Notes under the pieces: model-generated
What the model saw: only the letters and a program-made list of their open reading frames with translations
Database searches by the model: none
What the model was told of the DNA's origin: nothing
Shown: positions 52,801 to 62,137 of the stretch, one piece after another
Numbering within the stretch: position 1 is the stretch's first letter
How the letters are laid out: every line of letters begins with the position of its first letter
Origin: Mimachlamys varia
Taxonomy: Eukaryota > Mollusca > Bivalvia > Pectinida > Pectinidae
Direction of reading: 5' to 3'
Assembly (NCBI GenBank): GCA_947623455.1
Contig: OX392542.1
Location: forward strand, 9,183,625-9,247,624
DNA: 64,000 nt
Translations under genes and position numbers: made by a program

Positions 52801-55800
52801 AGCTGTGTGAAGTACATCTTTTTCTAATGTTTTAAAAGTTGAGTTTGATAATTTTGTTAAAAGTTGGTTCGTATAAAAAAAATGGCCACATTTCTCCTGA
52901 TTATACATGTACTATATATAACACATTCCTCGTAGGTTTGACCTATTAAGACATCTACATGTACATACTAAGTTGATAACTTTCACCTGCATGCTCAAGT
53001 GCATTTAAAGTAAAAAAAAATTGTTTCAACTTTAAAGTATTGAAATGTATTTAACAAACATTTTAAATTTTTTGGTTGTAGGAAATTAGATAACATATTC
53101 CTAATCCAAAAGTGATCTATCAATCAGTTAATTGAATGGTCTTCATTTATAATTTCACTCATAATCATATGAAAACGACTTCATTTTAATATTTCTGCAT
53201 GTATCAGGTACTTTAGACATTACATATAGTAAGTCTAGTACAAAGTTCCCATCTGGTACAGTTTTAAGTAATCACTGCATATTAGCTTAGTTTTCACCCT
53301 TTTGTGATAGACGCACTTAGGTCATTCATTACATTTGATAAGTACATACAGAGCATGCTCTTTGTTGGAAAACATGCTTAATGCTTTTGATAATTATATA
53401 AGGTTAGTTTTAAATGTATATATAGATTACCAAGATTTTTCAAAATCCCTATATTATACACATTTGTACAAATAATATAATATGTGTTTTGAAGATTTGA
53501 CTTGTGACCTTATTTAGCTATTTACTTTATACTGATTAATGCTATTTCTATGACCTTGTTTCTGTAATGTCTATTTTAAGGAATTGACCATATGACCTTT
53601 TTAAGTGTTTTGATGTTTATTTTAAGGATTAATCTGATTAAATTCATATATTGATATCCCCGCCATTCCATAAACTTCTCTCTACTGCGTCAAGATCTGA
53701 GGACATCCAATAGGGGGTCACGTTCAGATGAATTTTGCATTAGCCAATCAAATTACTACTTTTAGAATCTGAAATGTGGATTTTTGAGGCGACAAAGCTT
53801 GCATAATCACATTTGTACATTAAGTCATTTAGTCCCCAAAAATTTCATGTGGAATAATGTGACGAAATGGCTTGCTGCAAGATGACAGGTCATTGGAAAA
53901 TAATTTTAGTGTTATGAGGCAACAAAGATCATCTGAACGTGACCTCTTATGGGATGTTGTCAAGTCATTGTAAAACGGAGTGAGAACAAGGATCTGTATT
54001 TTAATCAGATTGATATTAAGGATTTAACCATATGACCTTGTTGGGTGAATTGATGTCTATATTAAGGATTTAACCATATGACCTTGTTGGGTGAATTGAT
54101 GTCTATATTAAGGATTTAACCTAACCTAATAGGATTATATATTTAAAGATGTAACTGCCCATATCCTGATAAAACTGAGACTATTAAACAATTGTTTTTT
54201 GTATATATTGTTTATAAATAAAAGAGCTTAACATGGAGTTTTATAACAAAACTGTTTTGATTCAATAGTAATCTATCATGACCTTGATATGGTGTCATGG
54301 TCATATATCATTTCATATCATCTACTATGGTAACAGTTGTCAGTTGATTTTTCAAATTTAATTTATTTCTCTTTTTTCACAAGACATTGCATAGAGAAAA
54401 CATATTTACAATATAATACTGTAAACGTACTTAATTTGGCGCAATCAAAATTTAGCGCATTTTTACTGTTTGTCATATTAGCGCAATGATAAATTCGCGC
54501 ACCAGTGAAAATAACTATATAAGCAGTATATTTAAACTCCAATTAGCGTAATCATATTTTAGCGCAAAACTTTCAACGCGAAAAGCGCTAAAATAAGATT
54601 ACCGCGAAAATATGTACGTTTACAGTACATACAATTATTGTAGTGTTCGTAGTCGATACACAGCACAGTTTCAAAATATTACATTTACATTTGTATCATG
54701 GAGGACAAATCATGGTGTTAATTATTTTTATAAAATTACACATTTTCATTAATGTTTAATATTGGTTGTATTCATCAATTCATGAAACTAAATAACATTT
54801 GGTCTTGACCAATAGTATTTATCTATATATAGAATTCTATGAGCAGGCAGTATTGTACATTCAAGTAGATAATGAAATTCATCATCAATTTGTTTGCCAT
54901 TACAATGTGGGCATTTTCTTTCATTATACTCAATCTGGTGCCATCTGCCAGTTTCAACAATAAATTTATGATTGGTTGAAGTATGACATGTAATAAATTC
55001 TCTGTGCATGACACTTAAGTTTGATTACATACCTGTAGTACAAGATTGACTTTGAAGTAGTCGCTGCATGCTTAGGATTTAGACTAGTATCTTATATCTT
55101 ACTTCTGTTGAAATAAGTTAATGTAAATAAATTCTAACCCCTATTAACCTGAACTGTTAATTAGTACGTATACATAGGCCCTAACTACGTGTACTACTCC
55201 CCCCCCCCCCCACCCCCTTCCATTAACTAGGACCTCTATTGAACCAATAGGGCAATTTGAATTCAGGTTATGTTTGAAATGTAGAATGACTATATATACT
55301 AACAATTTTAGTATAGTTTTTATGCCAATGATTTCCATTGTGTAATGCTTAAGAAACTATCGATAATCTAGAGGAGAAATGTATTCAGGATCTGTCTGCT
55401 GACATTAAAAGTAAAAAGTGTAATTTGGTCAAATGTGTCTTATGTTCACTGCATTGAGTTGGTTACACTGACTGGTTAAACTTGATTTAAATTTTCCATT
55501 CTAGACACACATCACTGAAACTTGTGATAATAATACACTACTGTTTACCAGAAATTTCCCCTTTGCCGATAAAATCGATGTTCTTATAATGTTGATAAAG
55601 TGTATATTTTGTGTACTAATATTCGTAGCCCGAGTAAATGAGCTTCCTCTGGCACAGAAACCAGTCTGACATTTTGATGTGAGATCAGAAATCTATATTG
55701 TCAAAAACTGGTGTCCAGGATAGAAGAAACTCGGGTTACAAATTATATTCACGGTCATAATAATTTTGGTCTTGTTGGGGAAAGTGAAAAAAAGATCATG

Positions 55801-56216
55801 GCTGCAAAATTGTCCTGGTGTACATGGGTATCATTTGTTTGGATATGTATACATGTATTTGTTTTACTCTTTCATACGGTATCATATAGAGTTTTATATG
55901 TGTGCTACTTTATCATAGAGTATGGTGAAAAGCATATCACACTAATAGGTACTGGTAAGTTAAACCTTTTTGAGGATGTTTATGGACTATTTTCACACAG
56001 TCAAGCTCATTTAAAATTGAATGCTATGATAGCTTAATTTAATCTTTAAAACTTATTTTGGTCCCCCCCCAAAATAGCCATGACATAGAAGATGTGGTTC
56101 TACTACACTTGTTTTATGATAAATGAGGCAACATTTTGATATGCTTGTTTTCTGTTACAGTTTGGGTGGGGACAAGTCAAGGAAGCAGTTCACCATCGCC
56201 CACTTCTCAACCTTGA
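37855..56216 (+). CDS. VAMP: synaptobrevin / VAMP (neuronal R-SNARE), complete, alternative C-termini
   Basis: VAMP is the vesicle R-SNARE that zippers with syntaxin and SNAP-25 to drive exocytosis. Coding parts: 37855-37856, 41298-41348, 43712-43805, 44133-44211, 45771-45850, then 46393-46444 or 48146-48197, then 49817-49842, 52669-52697 or 56161-56216. Residues 1-35 are Pro/Gly/Gln-rich; 36-95 form the SNARE motif ([48 protein letters not shown]) with the zero-layer Arg at residue 64; [12 protein letters not shown] is the juxtamembrane stretch; residues 103-120 form a single tail anchor. Isoforms are 127, 128 or 137 residues. All phases agree. The proline-rich start and KFWWKNCK resemble cephalopod synaptobrevin. 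Identity is secure; which isoforms are expressed is not known. Confidence 0.96.
37900..39660. other. VAMP intron 1, no gene seen
   Basis: AT-rich; a C run at 38283-38294. Open frames such as 39007-39192 show no motif. Confidence 0.5.
39669..39860 (+). mobile_element. decayed tRNA-headed SINE
   Basis: cagtggccaagtggtttagg head followed by ccctctaccact, acttgacgttggtcagtggt and ttcaaatgaccc. The order of blocks matches the SINE at 34929-35313 with heavy divergence; one head only. Confidence 0.6.
40375..40931. mobile_element. long-TIR DNA element, 9-bp TSD
   Basis: Inverted repeats of about 85 bp (caatctgattaaaatacaga... at 40375; inverse ending 40931) are flanked by the 9-bp direct repeat gtacatgta (40366-40374, 40932-40940). 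Internal sequence contains caaaaatggcggcacc at 40571-40586; the 134-codon frame starting there has no family motif. In VAMP intron 1. A diverged relative is at 53631-54012. Confidence 0.85.
41298..41348 (+). CDS. VAMP: VAMP exon 2: G of start codon and N-terminus
   Basis: Acceptor ccatcag, donor gtaagt. Supplies the third base of ATG, then [16 protein letters not shown], the Pro/Gly-rich head typical of synaptobrevins. Confidence 0.93.
41349..43420. other. VAMP intron 2, no gene seen
   Basis: AT-rich intron. No arrays or recognisable elements; the open frame at 41768-41950 has no motif. Confidence 0.5.
43467..43528. repeat. hairpin with ~19-bp arms
   Basis: attccatttagcggaacgt pairs with acgttccgttaaatggaac; gttccggtgg nearby suggests a small degraded palindromic element. 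Confidence 0.5.
43712..43805 (+). CDS. VAMP: VAMP exon 3: Pro-rich region and start of SNARE motif
   Basis: Acceptor tgtgtacag, donor gtgcgt. Encodes [20 protein letters not shown] and [11 protein letters not shown], the invariant opening of the synaptobrevin SNARE motif. Confidence 0.96.
44133..44211 (+). CDS. VAMP: VAMP exon 4: SNARE core with zero-layer Arg
   Basis: Acceptor gttgacag, donor gtttgt (non-consensus beyond GT). Encodes [20 protein letters not shown] and ELDDRA; the Arg of VLERDQ is the ionic zero layer of R-SNAREs. Confidence 0.96.
44236..44520. mobile_element. palindromic MITE-like element, family P, copy 2
   Basis: cacccctggaatatgtcatg + acaaaactgaaggcacgctc on the left, agttttgccataaaatattc + tagggatgcagagag on the right, with tttgatgtacatcaaa in the middle. 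Collinear with 34060-34370. Starts about 25 bp after VAMP exon 4. Confidence 0.7.
44530..45390. other. VAMP intron, no gene seen
   Basis: AT-rich; atgtgggcggagcta occurs twice (45176 and 45238). Nothing else recognised. Confidence 0.45.
45394..45541. repeat. strong intronic hairpin with ~60-bp arms
   Basis: attttgtttagtttatgtga... (45405) pairs with ...ctcataaacttaacaaaat (to 45529), with loop agcgaagcg near 45463-45472. About 80% complementarity by eye. Confidence 0.7.
45530..45665. repeat. 43-bp tandem repeat, 3 copies
   Basis: ggttaatccttaaatatttc + tgtaagtgtgtgataaaataaaa, three nearly identical copies directly after the hairpin. Confidence 0.85.
45771..45850 (+). CDS. VAMP: VAMP exon 5: end of SNARE motif and juxtamembrane region
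   Basis: Acceptor tttgttatag, donor gtaagt. Encodes [20 protein letters not shown] and WWKNCK, ending at a codon boundary before the anchor. The WW and basic residues match other synaptobrevins. Confidence 0.96.
46393..46444 (+). CDS. VAMP: VAMP exon 6a: transmembrane anchor, alternative 1
   Basis: 52 nt, acceptor gatttacag, donor gtgagt. Encodes [17 protein letters not shown] plus one base. The K-MMIILG start is the usual one for VAMP1/2-type proteins, so this is likely the ancestral form. Confidence 0.93.
46445..48145. other. VAMP intron between the alternative anchor exons
   Basis: AT-rich, with a G run at 46865-46873 and an 88-bp palindrome at 47968-48052. No further anchor-like exon seen. 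Confidence 0.5.
47968..48052. repeat. 88-bp palindromic element, copy 3 (inverse)
   Basis: gtcattcacccctgaagaca ... gaaatttcaggggtgaggg with inner aactcagaggttggaat; opposite orientation to the other copies. It ends about 95 bp before alternative anchor exon 6b. Confidence 0.7.
48146..48197 (+). CDS. VAMP: VAMP exon 6b: transmembrane anchor, alternative 2
   Basis: Also 52 nt, same phase, with acceptor cctcctttcag and donor gtaagt. Encodes [17 protein letters not shown] plus one base. The hydrophobic helix and phase make it interchangeable with 46393-46444; using both would shift the frame and lose the anchor. Confidence 0.93.
48304..48494. mobile_element. palindromic MITE with GGCCCCGTTTCA-type ends
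   Basis: ggccccggtttcacaaactt ... gatgaaacggggcc; inner aaatctccataac/tatggagattttaga also pairs. About 190 bp. Intronic. Confidence 0.7.
48500..49800. other. VAMP intron, no gene seen
   Basis: AT-rich; small open frames on both strands without motifs. Confidence 0.45.
49817..49842 (+). CDS. VAMP: VAMP terminal exon 7a (tail VWVGTSYS)
   Basis: Acceptor ttcattacag, then TT-TGG-GTG... to TAA at 49840-49842. Adds VWVGTSYS after either anchor exon. The nearest clear poly(A) signal downstream is AATAAA at 51950-51955. Confidence 0.85.
50515..51095. repeat. 39-bp tandem array
   Basis: Unit ctctaggtctgatgatgtaa + atctatatattgagcacat, about 15 copies. 39 nt is 13 codons, so the reverse strand shows a 183-codon false frame. 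Lies in the exon 7a 3' UTR or intron. Confidence 0.95.
51222..51515. repeat. 57-bp tandem array, 5 copies
   Basis: Unit cagcctgtttttggtcctgt + atcaatatggctcgggagg + tgtgagtggtagtatatt. Also in frame (19 codons), giving false frames on both strands. Confidence 0.95.
51520..52660. other. VAMP region between terminal exons 7a and 7b
   Basis: AT-rich, with AATAAA at 51950-51955 as a candidate poly(A) signal for exon 7a transcripts. No gene seen. Confidence 0.45.
52669..52697 (+). CDS. VAMP: VAMP terminal exon 7b (tail VWAYSKYAG)
   Basis: Acceptor tgcatacag, then TT-TGG-GCT... to TAA at 52695-52697. Adds [10 protein letters not shown] candidate poly(A) signal is AATAAA at 54217-54222. Confidence 0.82.
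52698..53570. other. possible 3' UTR of exon 7b or intron
   Basis: AT-rich; nothing recognised. Confidence 0.4.
53575..54125. repeat. ~46-bp tandem repeat interrupted by a long-TIR element
   Basis: Units ttaaggatttaaccatatga + ccttgttgggtgaattgatgtctata lie at 53577-53630 (diverged) and 54012-54125. Between them, 53631-54012 starts aatctgattaaat and ends gatctgtattttaatcagattg, the same ends as the element at 40375-40931, with inner ggtcacgttcagatga/tcatctgaacgtgacc arms. Confidence 0.65.
54419..54625. mobile_element. 207-bp MITE, TA target site
   Basis: Ends ctgtaaacgtac / gtacgtttacag flanked by TA on both sides (54417-54418, 54626-54627), with aatttagcgc-rich inner arms. The pattern fits a Tc1/mariner-type MITE. 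Confidence 0.8.
54690..55040 (-). pseudogene. non-LTR retrotransposon ORF2 C-terminal relic
   Basis: The reverse strand at 54788-55009 reads [20 protein letters not shown], then [19 protein letters not shown]. The NHK-(x)-ETGR / C--C / DEFH-LL-C pattern is the zinc-binding tail found after reverse transcriptase in many LINE-type elements of molluscs. It continues past a stop as [12 protein letters not shown] and is broken by stops and a frame change. No RT or endonuclease is present, so it is a 5'-truncated dead copy, within VAMP. Confidence 0.75.
55140..56150. other. VAMP intron before exon 7c, no gene seen
   Basis: AT-rich, with a C run at 55200-55211. The 108-codon frame at 55711-56037 is hydrophobic and Cys/Ile-rich but has no family motif or splice support. 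Confidence 0.45.
56161..56216 (+). CDS. VAMP: VAMP terminal exon 7c (17-residue extended tail)
   Basis: Acceptor ttctgttacag, then TT-TGG-GTG-GGG... to TGA at 56214-56216. Adds [18 protein letters not shown]. Its first 15 nt nearly match exon 7a (TTTGGGTGGG-ACA), which suggests exon duplication. The Ser/Pro tail would face the vesicle lumen or extracellular side. Confidence 0.85.
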
Positions 56217-56499
56217 TCTTCTGGACTGCAGACCTCTGGTGCAAACACTAAACACAATCTCTCTCTCACTGGTCAGTGGATTATTGCTGACTAGAATCTT
56301 CTCAACTCTCCATCAGGACAATGGCAACCTTTCCAACTTTTTCCTATTTATTGAAGATTTGTGTCATTTACACATTTTTACGAATCTGTGTATTTGACAG
56401 CTGTAATTGTCGATAAACGATTTTCTTGAACATTCCTCAGGGACATATGTCATGTACATTTATATTGTAACTGACATATTTCTGTGGTATGTTTGTTGT

Positions 56500-57240
56500 T
56501 GCATCCATGTCCTTGACATGCTTGGAGTTACATCTGTGTCATTGACATGTTTGGTGTTACATCCGTGTCATTGACATGTTTGGTGTTACATCTGTGTCAT
56601 TGGCATGTTTGTTGTTACATCTGTGTCATTGACATGTTTGGAGTTACATCCGTGTCATTGACATGTTTGGTGTTACATCTGTGTCATTGACATGTTTGGT
56701 GTTACATCTGTGTCATTGACATGTTTTGTGTTACATCCGTGTCATTGACATGTTTGGTGTTACCTCTATTTCATTGACATGTTTGGTGTTACATCCATGT
56801 CATTGACATGTTTGGTGTTACATCCGTGTCATTGACATGTTTGGTGTTACATCTGTGTCATTGACATGTTTGTTGTTACATCTGTGTCATTGACATGTTT
56901 GGTGTTACATCCGTGTCATTGACATGTTTGGTGTTACATCCGTGTCATTGACATGTTTGGTGTTACATCCGTGTCATTGACATGTTTGGTGTTACATCCG
57001 TGTCATTGACATGTTTGGTGTGACATGTTTGGTGTTACATCCGTGTCATTGACATGTTTGGTGTTACATCCGTGTCATTGACATGTTTGGTGTTTCATCC
57101 GTGTCATTGACATGTTTGGTGTTACATCCGTGTCATTGACATGTTTGGTGTTACCTCTATGTCATTGACATGTTTGGTGTTACCTCTATGTCATTGACAT
57201 GTTTGTTGTTGCATCCATGTCATTTGTATGTTTGCTGTCA
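56500..57240. repeat. 29-bp tandem array
   Basis: Unit tgacatgtttggtgttacat + ccgtgtcat, about 25 copies, with edges decayed. It starts about 285 bp after the exon 7c stop and so may be transcribed in the 3' UTR. Confidence 0.95.
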
Positions 57241-58770
57241 CTCTGTATCAAGTTATTTAGAAAGGGCTAAGAGTGTATCTATTAATCTTGACATGAACTT
57301 TTAGTGTTTACAATATTAATGTGAAATAGTGTAGTAAAGAAGGAATATGATATGTGCTGCCCTCTTCTATAGGGTGTAGCATGTAGTAAGGGGAAATACT
57401 CTGCTAGCAGTAAGGGGAGACAACTAGATAGATGCCACAGATGTTTGGTGTACGGTGTAGAGAGAGTAGTACATTACATTTCAGTCATATTTATTGTTAT
57501 ACTGTATATATTATCATACCATCGGATGGGGAGAATCCTGAAAGCACTGGTGTTGTGGTAGCACATGTGCTAATTGATGATAGTTTTTCAGGCATTGACA
57601 TTTAAAACACTGCTTAGTGTAATTCTTTCTTGACTTCTTTTGCAACTTTAATTTTGAATTAAGGTTTACTTTAATGAGAAATTGTGAATCTAGCTGATTA
57701 TTACTGCAGTCTAGTTTGTTAAATTTAGTATGAAAAAAAGAGAAATTTGGTGAAAGTTGTAGTGAAAATGAAGTGATCTTCTTAGAATTTGTTTGTGTAG
57801 TGGGTACTGTCATACAATGTATTGGTAAAGTGAAACAAGATGATAAATTTGCCGTGAGATTGAGATAATCTGTCAATGGTACAGAATCTGCACTTGGCAT
57901 AAAACGTTATATCATAAACAAGAATTCTGTCGCTTCGCCACGGGGTCCTGTAATAAGACAATGCTTCAGTCACAGGTGTTGGTATATACAGAGCCTGTGT
58001 ATTATGGTTGTGATGTTATAGGTCAAAGGTCATGTCAAAGCTTTTAAATCCTATGATGTATATCAGAATCATAATTTTTACGCAAATGTTGATTTTAAGA
58101 GATCAATGTTGTGTAATTTTTTTTTGTTTTTCTTGTTTTATTGTAAATAAATAAACAGAATCTCCATCACGTTGTAGTCCAACTATACCATATCATAACA
58201 AGACATAACAACAAGATAGAAAAGAGTGAAGGCCTTGCTGAGGTGTCCTCTACATACCCTGTACTTCACCTAACTTGCTCATACACGTACCATGCTTACA
58301 GGCTATTAAGATATTCATTCCATTCCATGCTATTTTATGGGCAAATAGTGACATTAAGAACTACTCTAAGACTCTTCCAAATAAAAACAAGATTGACACT
58401 TTCTTGACTGTTCGGTTAGTGGTGTGTATAGTTCATGTATAGGACATGTTTTAAAAAACCTTGTGAATTTGTGATTCAAAAAATGGTTTTCTCTGTTGAG
58501 GACCCATTTGGCTAGTCCCTGTGTATCTCCAGTATGTGTGTACCTATGTTTTGTTCTGTTTCTCCCATGTATTTTAGTAGAGACATGTGTTAGGTATAGA
58601 GTTGTCTACCTTCAGTGTATAATATCTATATTGGATGCACAAATTGTTCAAAACTATGGAGCTGTACAAATATAGAATGAACAAGAGTTGGAAACCAACA
58701 ATACTTTGTTATTTATAGTTTTAGTTGGTGTTGGCGAGGTCCTACCTTTACAGGTAGTAAATGCTACGTA

Positions 58771-58860
58771 AACTCACTTGCCCCGGATATTTCATGATGA
58801 ACTTTTCCAACTTTTGAATTGGAAGAGTTCAAATGTATCTTCAGGGGTAATATGAGTTAA
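58771..58860. repeat. 88-bp palindromic element, copy 4
   Basis: aactcacttgccccggatat ... cttcaggggtaatatgagtt with inner ttccaacttttgaattgga. Confidence 0.7.
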
Positions 58861-58869
58861 GGAATAAGC

Positions 58870-60935
58870 AAAGAAATTGAAATTGTTGTGATTCTGTTGA
58901 AGTCTTTTTCTACACTTGGCTATTAGGGACATTTTCATGAAAATATCTCTACGCTATAAAAAAAAGTAAATAATGAAATGAAAACGAAGATCACTTTTGG
59001 GCGTTATTGTAAATGTAACAATTCTGTTTAAACAACAGTGGTATGCTGTAGTGGCTGTCATTTGATCATCGAGCAAGTCAAGAGTGAAATCTGTTACTGT
59101 AACCTATCGGTGAAAACGTCAAAAAGATAATTTACCTCATCTGTATCCAAGTGTAGTTGAAACTTTACAGGTTTCCTAGAAGTGCAGTTATATTTGACAA
59201 GGCCCTGACAGAAAACTTGAGTTTATAGCATTCCAGACATAATGTTACATATTGGTTTGGTTTATCAATTCATTGTTCTCCATCACATTGTGTCCAAGGT
59301 TGTTGATGCAAATAGAACCCGTTAGATTACGTATACCTAATTGCAGGCATGATTTTACACCGAAGAAAAAATAGCTTAACTTTTGAGAAAAAATTGGAAA
59401 CAACCCAAAATTTATATAAATTATTTGTTCATTTCAAGTCAATATGTGACCTAATTTTTTCTAAATTTAGATATGAAAATAGCCGAATTCAGCTAATTAG
59501 CTGGAAAGAATCATGTCTGTAATATATAAGCTTTGGATAGGTGTCCATCATACCTGAGGTAATCTCGAACATCTTAACTCTTATCTTCGCTGATTGTGAT
59601 CACAAGGCCAAGTTTCCTATAATACATACAGTGTTTAATACGGTACATGCTGTATTAAATACTGAAGGTTTTCTAAGCAAGACATTTTTTATCAAAGTGT
59701 TAGACTATGACTGTCCAACAAACATTCCTTAGATTTAGGTGAAGTAACACTCTCCTTGTTGATAAGTTATGATAAATCAGTAACACTTTCCTTACGGCTG
59801 TGTTCAAGTTATAAGACATGTTTGTGATATTGTCACCCCGTTACTGAAAAGGGCGCTGAGATGAAGTGAATTTGTTACAGGTATAATAAATCTATTAGTT
59901 AAAATATTTTCTATGGCAACAGTTAATTTCCCAAATATTTGACATGTTTGCGATATCACTGCTACTTTAACAGAAACAGGCATTAGGTTGAAATGGACTT
60001 TTCATATAGACAAGCCACTTCACTGCAGCATGGAGCATTTTCAGTGTAAATATGTCTTCACCAGGGAAAGATTGAGACAACCCCTGTTTCATGCCTAAAA
60101 CAAATCAAGCAGTACTTTCAGCAAGGTGGTGATATTGGGGTTTACAAGGTCAAAGGTCATGGGCATCACTGTTTCTTTACATTCCAACATTCACAATATG
60201 AAACAATGATTTAGTTTAAAACCAAATTTGATTGATTTCATTGCAGTCTGAAGTAGGTCAAAGAATTTTTTCTAGCGATTATGAAAATATGTCAACTTGT
60301 CACAAAATTCTGAAATCAAAGCAGACAACTTTGATACTGTGTATTTTGAGCCATTGTGCAATACTAAACCTGCTTGTATGATTACTTATGTATGTACAAT
60401 GACACGTACTGTCCCATCTTCATTTTGTAGTAGTTCTTGCTCCCATCATGCAAATTGTTTAAAATTTATTTCTGTTTTTAAAATTTGTTAATAATTATAA
60501 ACACATTTACAAATGTGTGTACATAATATGTTATTTAGTTATATATATATATATAAGAACTTGTTGATGCGTTTGGTGTAAAGTATGTGTTAAGTTGTTG
60601 TGAGTTAGTGATCATATAATATGTAATGAATCTTAGGCCACTGTATATCGTGAGAGAGTGCACCATTGTATGTGCCCTTAATATGGTCATTTCTGATTCT
60701 ACGGTCGACTTTATATATAGTGTATTTGGGAAAACGTCGGTCTTTCTGCCTGCCTGCTACATTGTCAAGTTTCCCTAGATCTTGTGACCTTTTCACCCCT
60801 AGGTGACCAGAGTAGACTTTCCCATACATTCACCTGGGGAAGTTTATTCTAGTCTTCTGTGGTGAAAAGGTTTAGAGACTTATAAAAATTATGAAAAAAA
60901 AGGTTGTTAAAAAATAAACCTGTTGTGTAAGTATT
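58870..60935. other. no gene seen
   Basis: AT-rich, with a (TA)n run near 60541-60555. Small open frames lack motifs. Confidence 0.45.
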
Positions 60936-60940
60936 TGTTT

Positions 60941-61030
60941 AACTCATTGACTCCTGGAATTTCATAATGGACTATTTCAACCTTTGAAATGGAAGAGTTT
61001 CAAACGATTCTTCAGGGGTGAATGAGTTAA
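60941..61030. repeat. 88-bp palindromic element, copy 5
   Basis: aactcattgactcctggaat ... cttcaggggtgaatgagtta with inner ctatttcaacctttgaaatg; the best-preserved termini of the five. Confidence 0.75.
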
Positions 61031-61960
61031 ACTGCAAAACTGTTTTGGATAATTGTTGTTGCTTTAATTAAAAGCGAAAAAAAATAAAACAATTTAAAAG
61101 TGGAGATCTGTAACCAAGCAACCAGATATATCCGTAAATATCTATTAGAACTTTGTGTATACATGGAACTTGACAAGAAGAGAAATCTGTAAATGTGTAT
61201 CAAGGGACTGCCAACTCTAATTTGTGTATGTTTACACTCGACCAACATATTGTGTATGAGACATACTGTGTGGGTACTTGTATATTATTATCCTGTATAT
61301 TTTTATCTTTAATATACCTGATACATTTTTGCTGAAAATTCACAAATTCAAGAACTGTTGAGACTTGTGTTTAATGATCATGTTGATGACCACTCACAAC
61401 ATTCTAACGAGCAGAATCCAGTTCAACGATGAATTCTTCATTATCAGAACAAACTTGATTAATGTAGTGAAATGTATGCACTTGTATATTGTGAATTTTC
61501 TGCCAGTAACTGGGGCCCTCTGTAGGCGTCATAGTGTAAACGGTAAATTTTTGTGTTATGGTTCCGTTAAGATCTTGTGATTCCAACTGTTATTGTATTA
61601 GTATTCACCAACATGTTTCCACTGTTTCTGTAACGGATCTGTATTGAGGAAATAAATGCATCTGTGTACATAGCTTACTTTGGATTGATGTTTTTTTTTC
61701 AATTAATATGCACAGTTATTAAGAAAATGCTTTTGGGTGAAATCTTTCTTATAATGTCAATCTTTTACCTTTCATTAACGTTGGAAGTCCAAGAGAAGTG
61801 TACCGTGGGTTTCTGATGATGACCTTTCATATAATCAGTCAATTTAATGGATTAATGGAATAGGTCTGTTATTAAATGTCTTGATTAGGTCTGCTGCTGA
61901 CCAGGCCTCGATTTACATATTTTCACTGTTTTAATACATTGCTTGAAAGGAAATATATTA

Positions 61961-62137
61961 CAGTGAAACCTCATTTACTCTAACCCGGATTACTCGAATA
62001 CCCCTTATTTGTAGGACATGTACAGTTTGTTTTGTCCAGACAGAGTTTGTACTTATTCAACCAACCTTGGATTACTCAAATAATATGTTTTTCTCAAACT
62101 ATTGATCAGGTCACCAGGAGTAAGTGGGGTTTTACTG
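61961..62137. mobile_element. 177-bp MITE, pogo/Tigger-like ends, TA target site
   Basis: cagtgaaacctcatttactc ... gagtaagtggggttttactg with TA on both sides (61959-61960, 62138-62139). CAGT(G/A)AAAC-type ends and a TA duplication are typical of pogo/Tigger-derived MITEs. Confidence 0.8.

Larger units (their letters stand above)
56217..61680 (+). other. VAMP: possible long 3' UTR of VAMP exon 7c
   Basis: No splice pattern or gene seen. Candidate poly(A) signals: overlapping AATAAA near 58147-58155 and AATAAA at 61651-61656. Contains a 29-bp array and two 88-bp palindromes. Length is a guess without transcripts. Confidence 0.35.

Noticed and set aside
55711..56037. Hydrophobic 108-codon frame before exon 7c, considered as an additional VAMP exon or small membrane protein.
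   Set aside because: No SNARE or known motif, no acceptor or donor in a fitting phase, and AT-rich composition like the surrounding intron.
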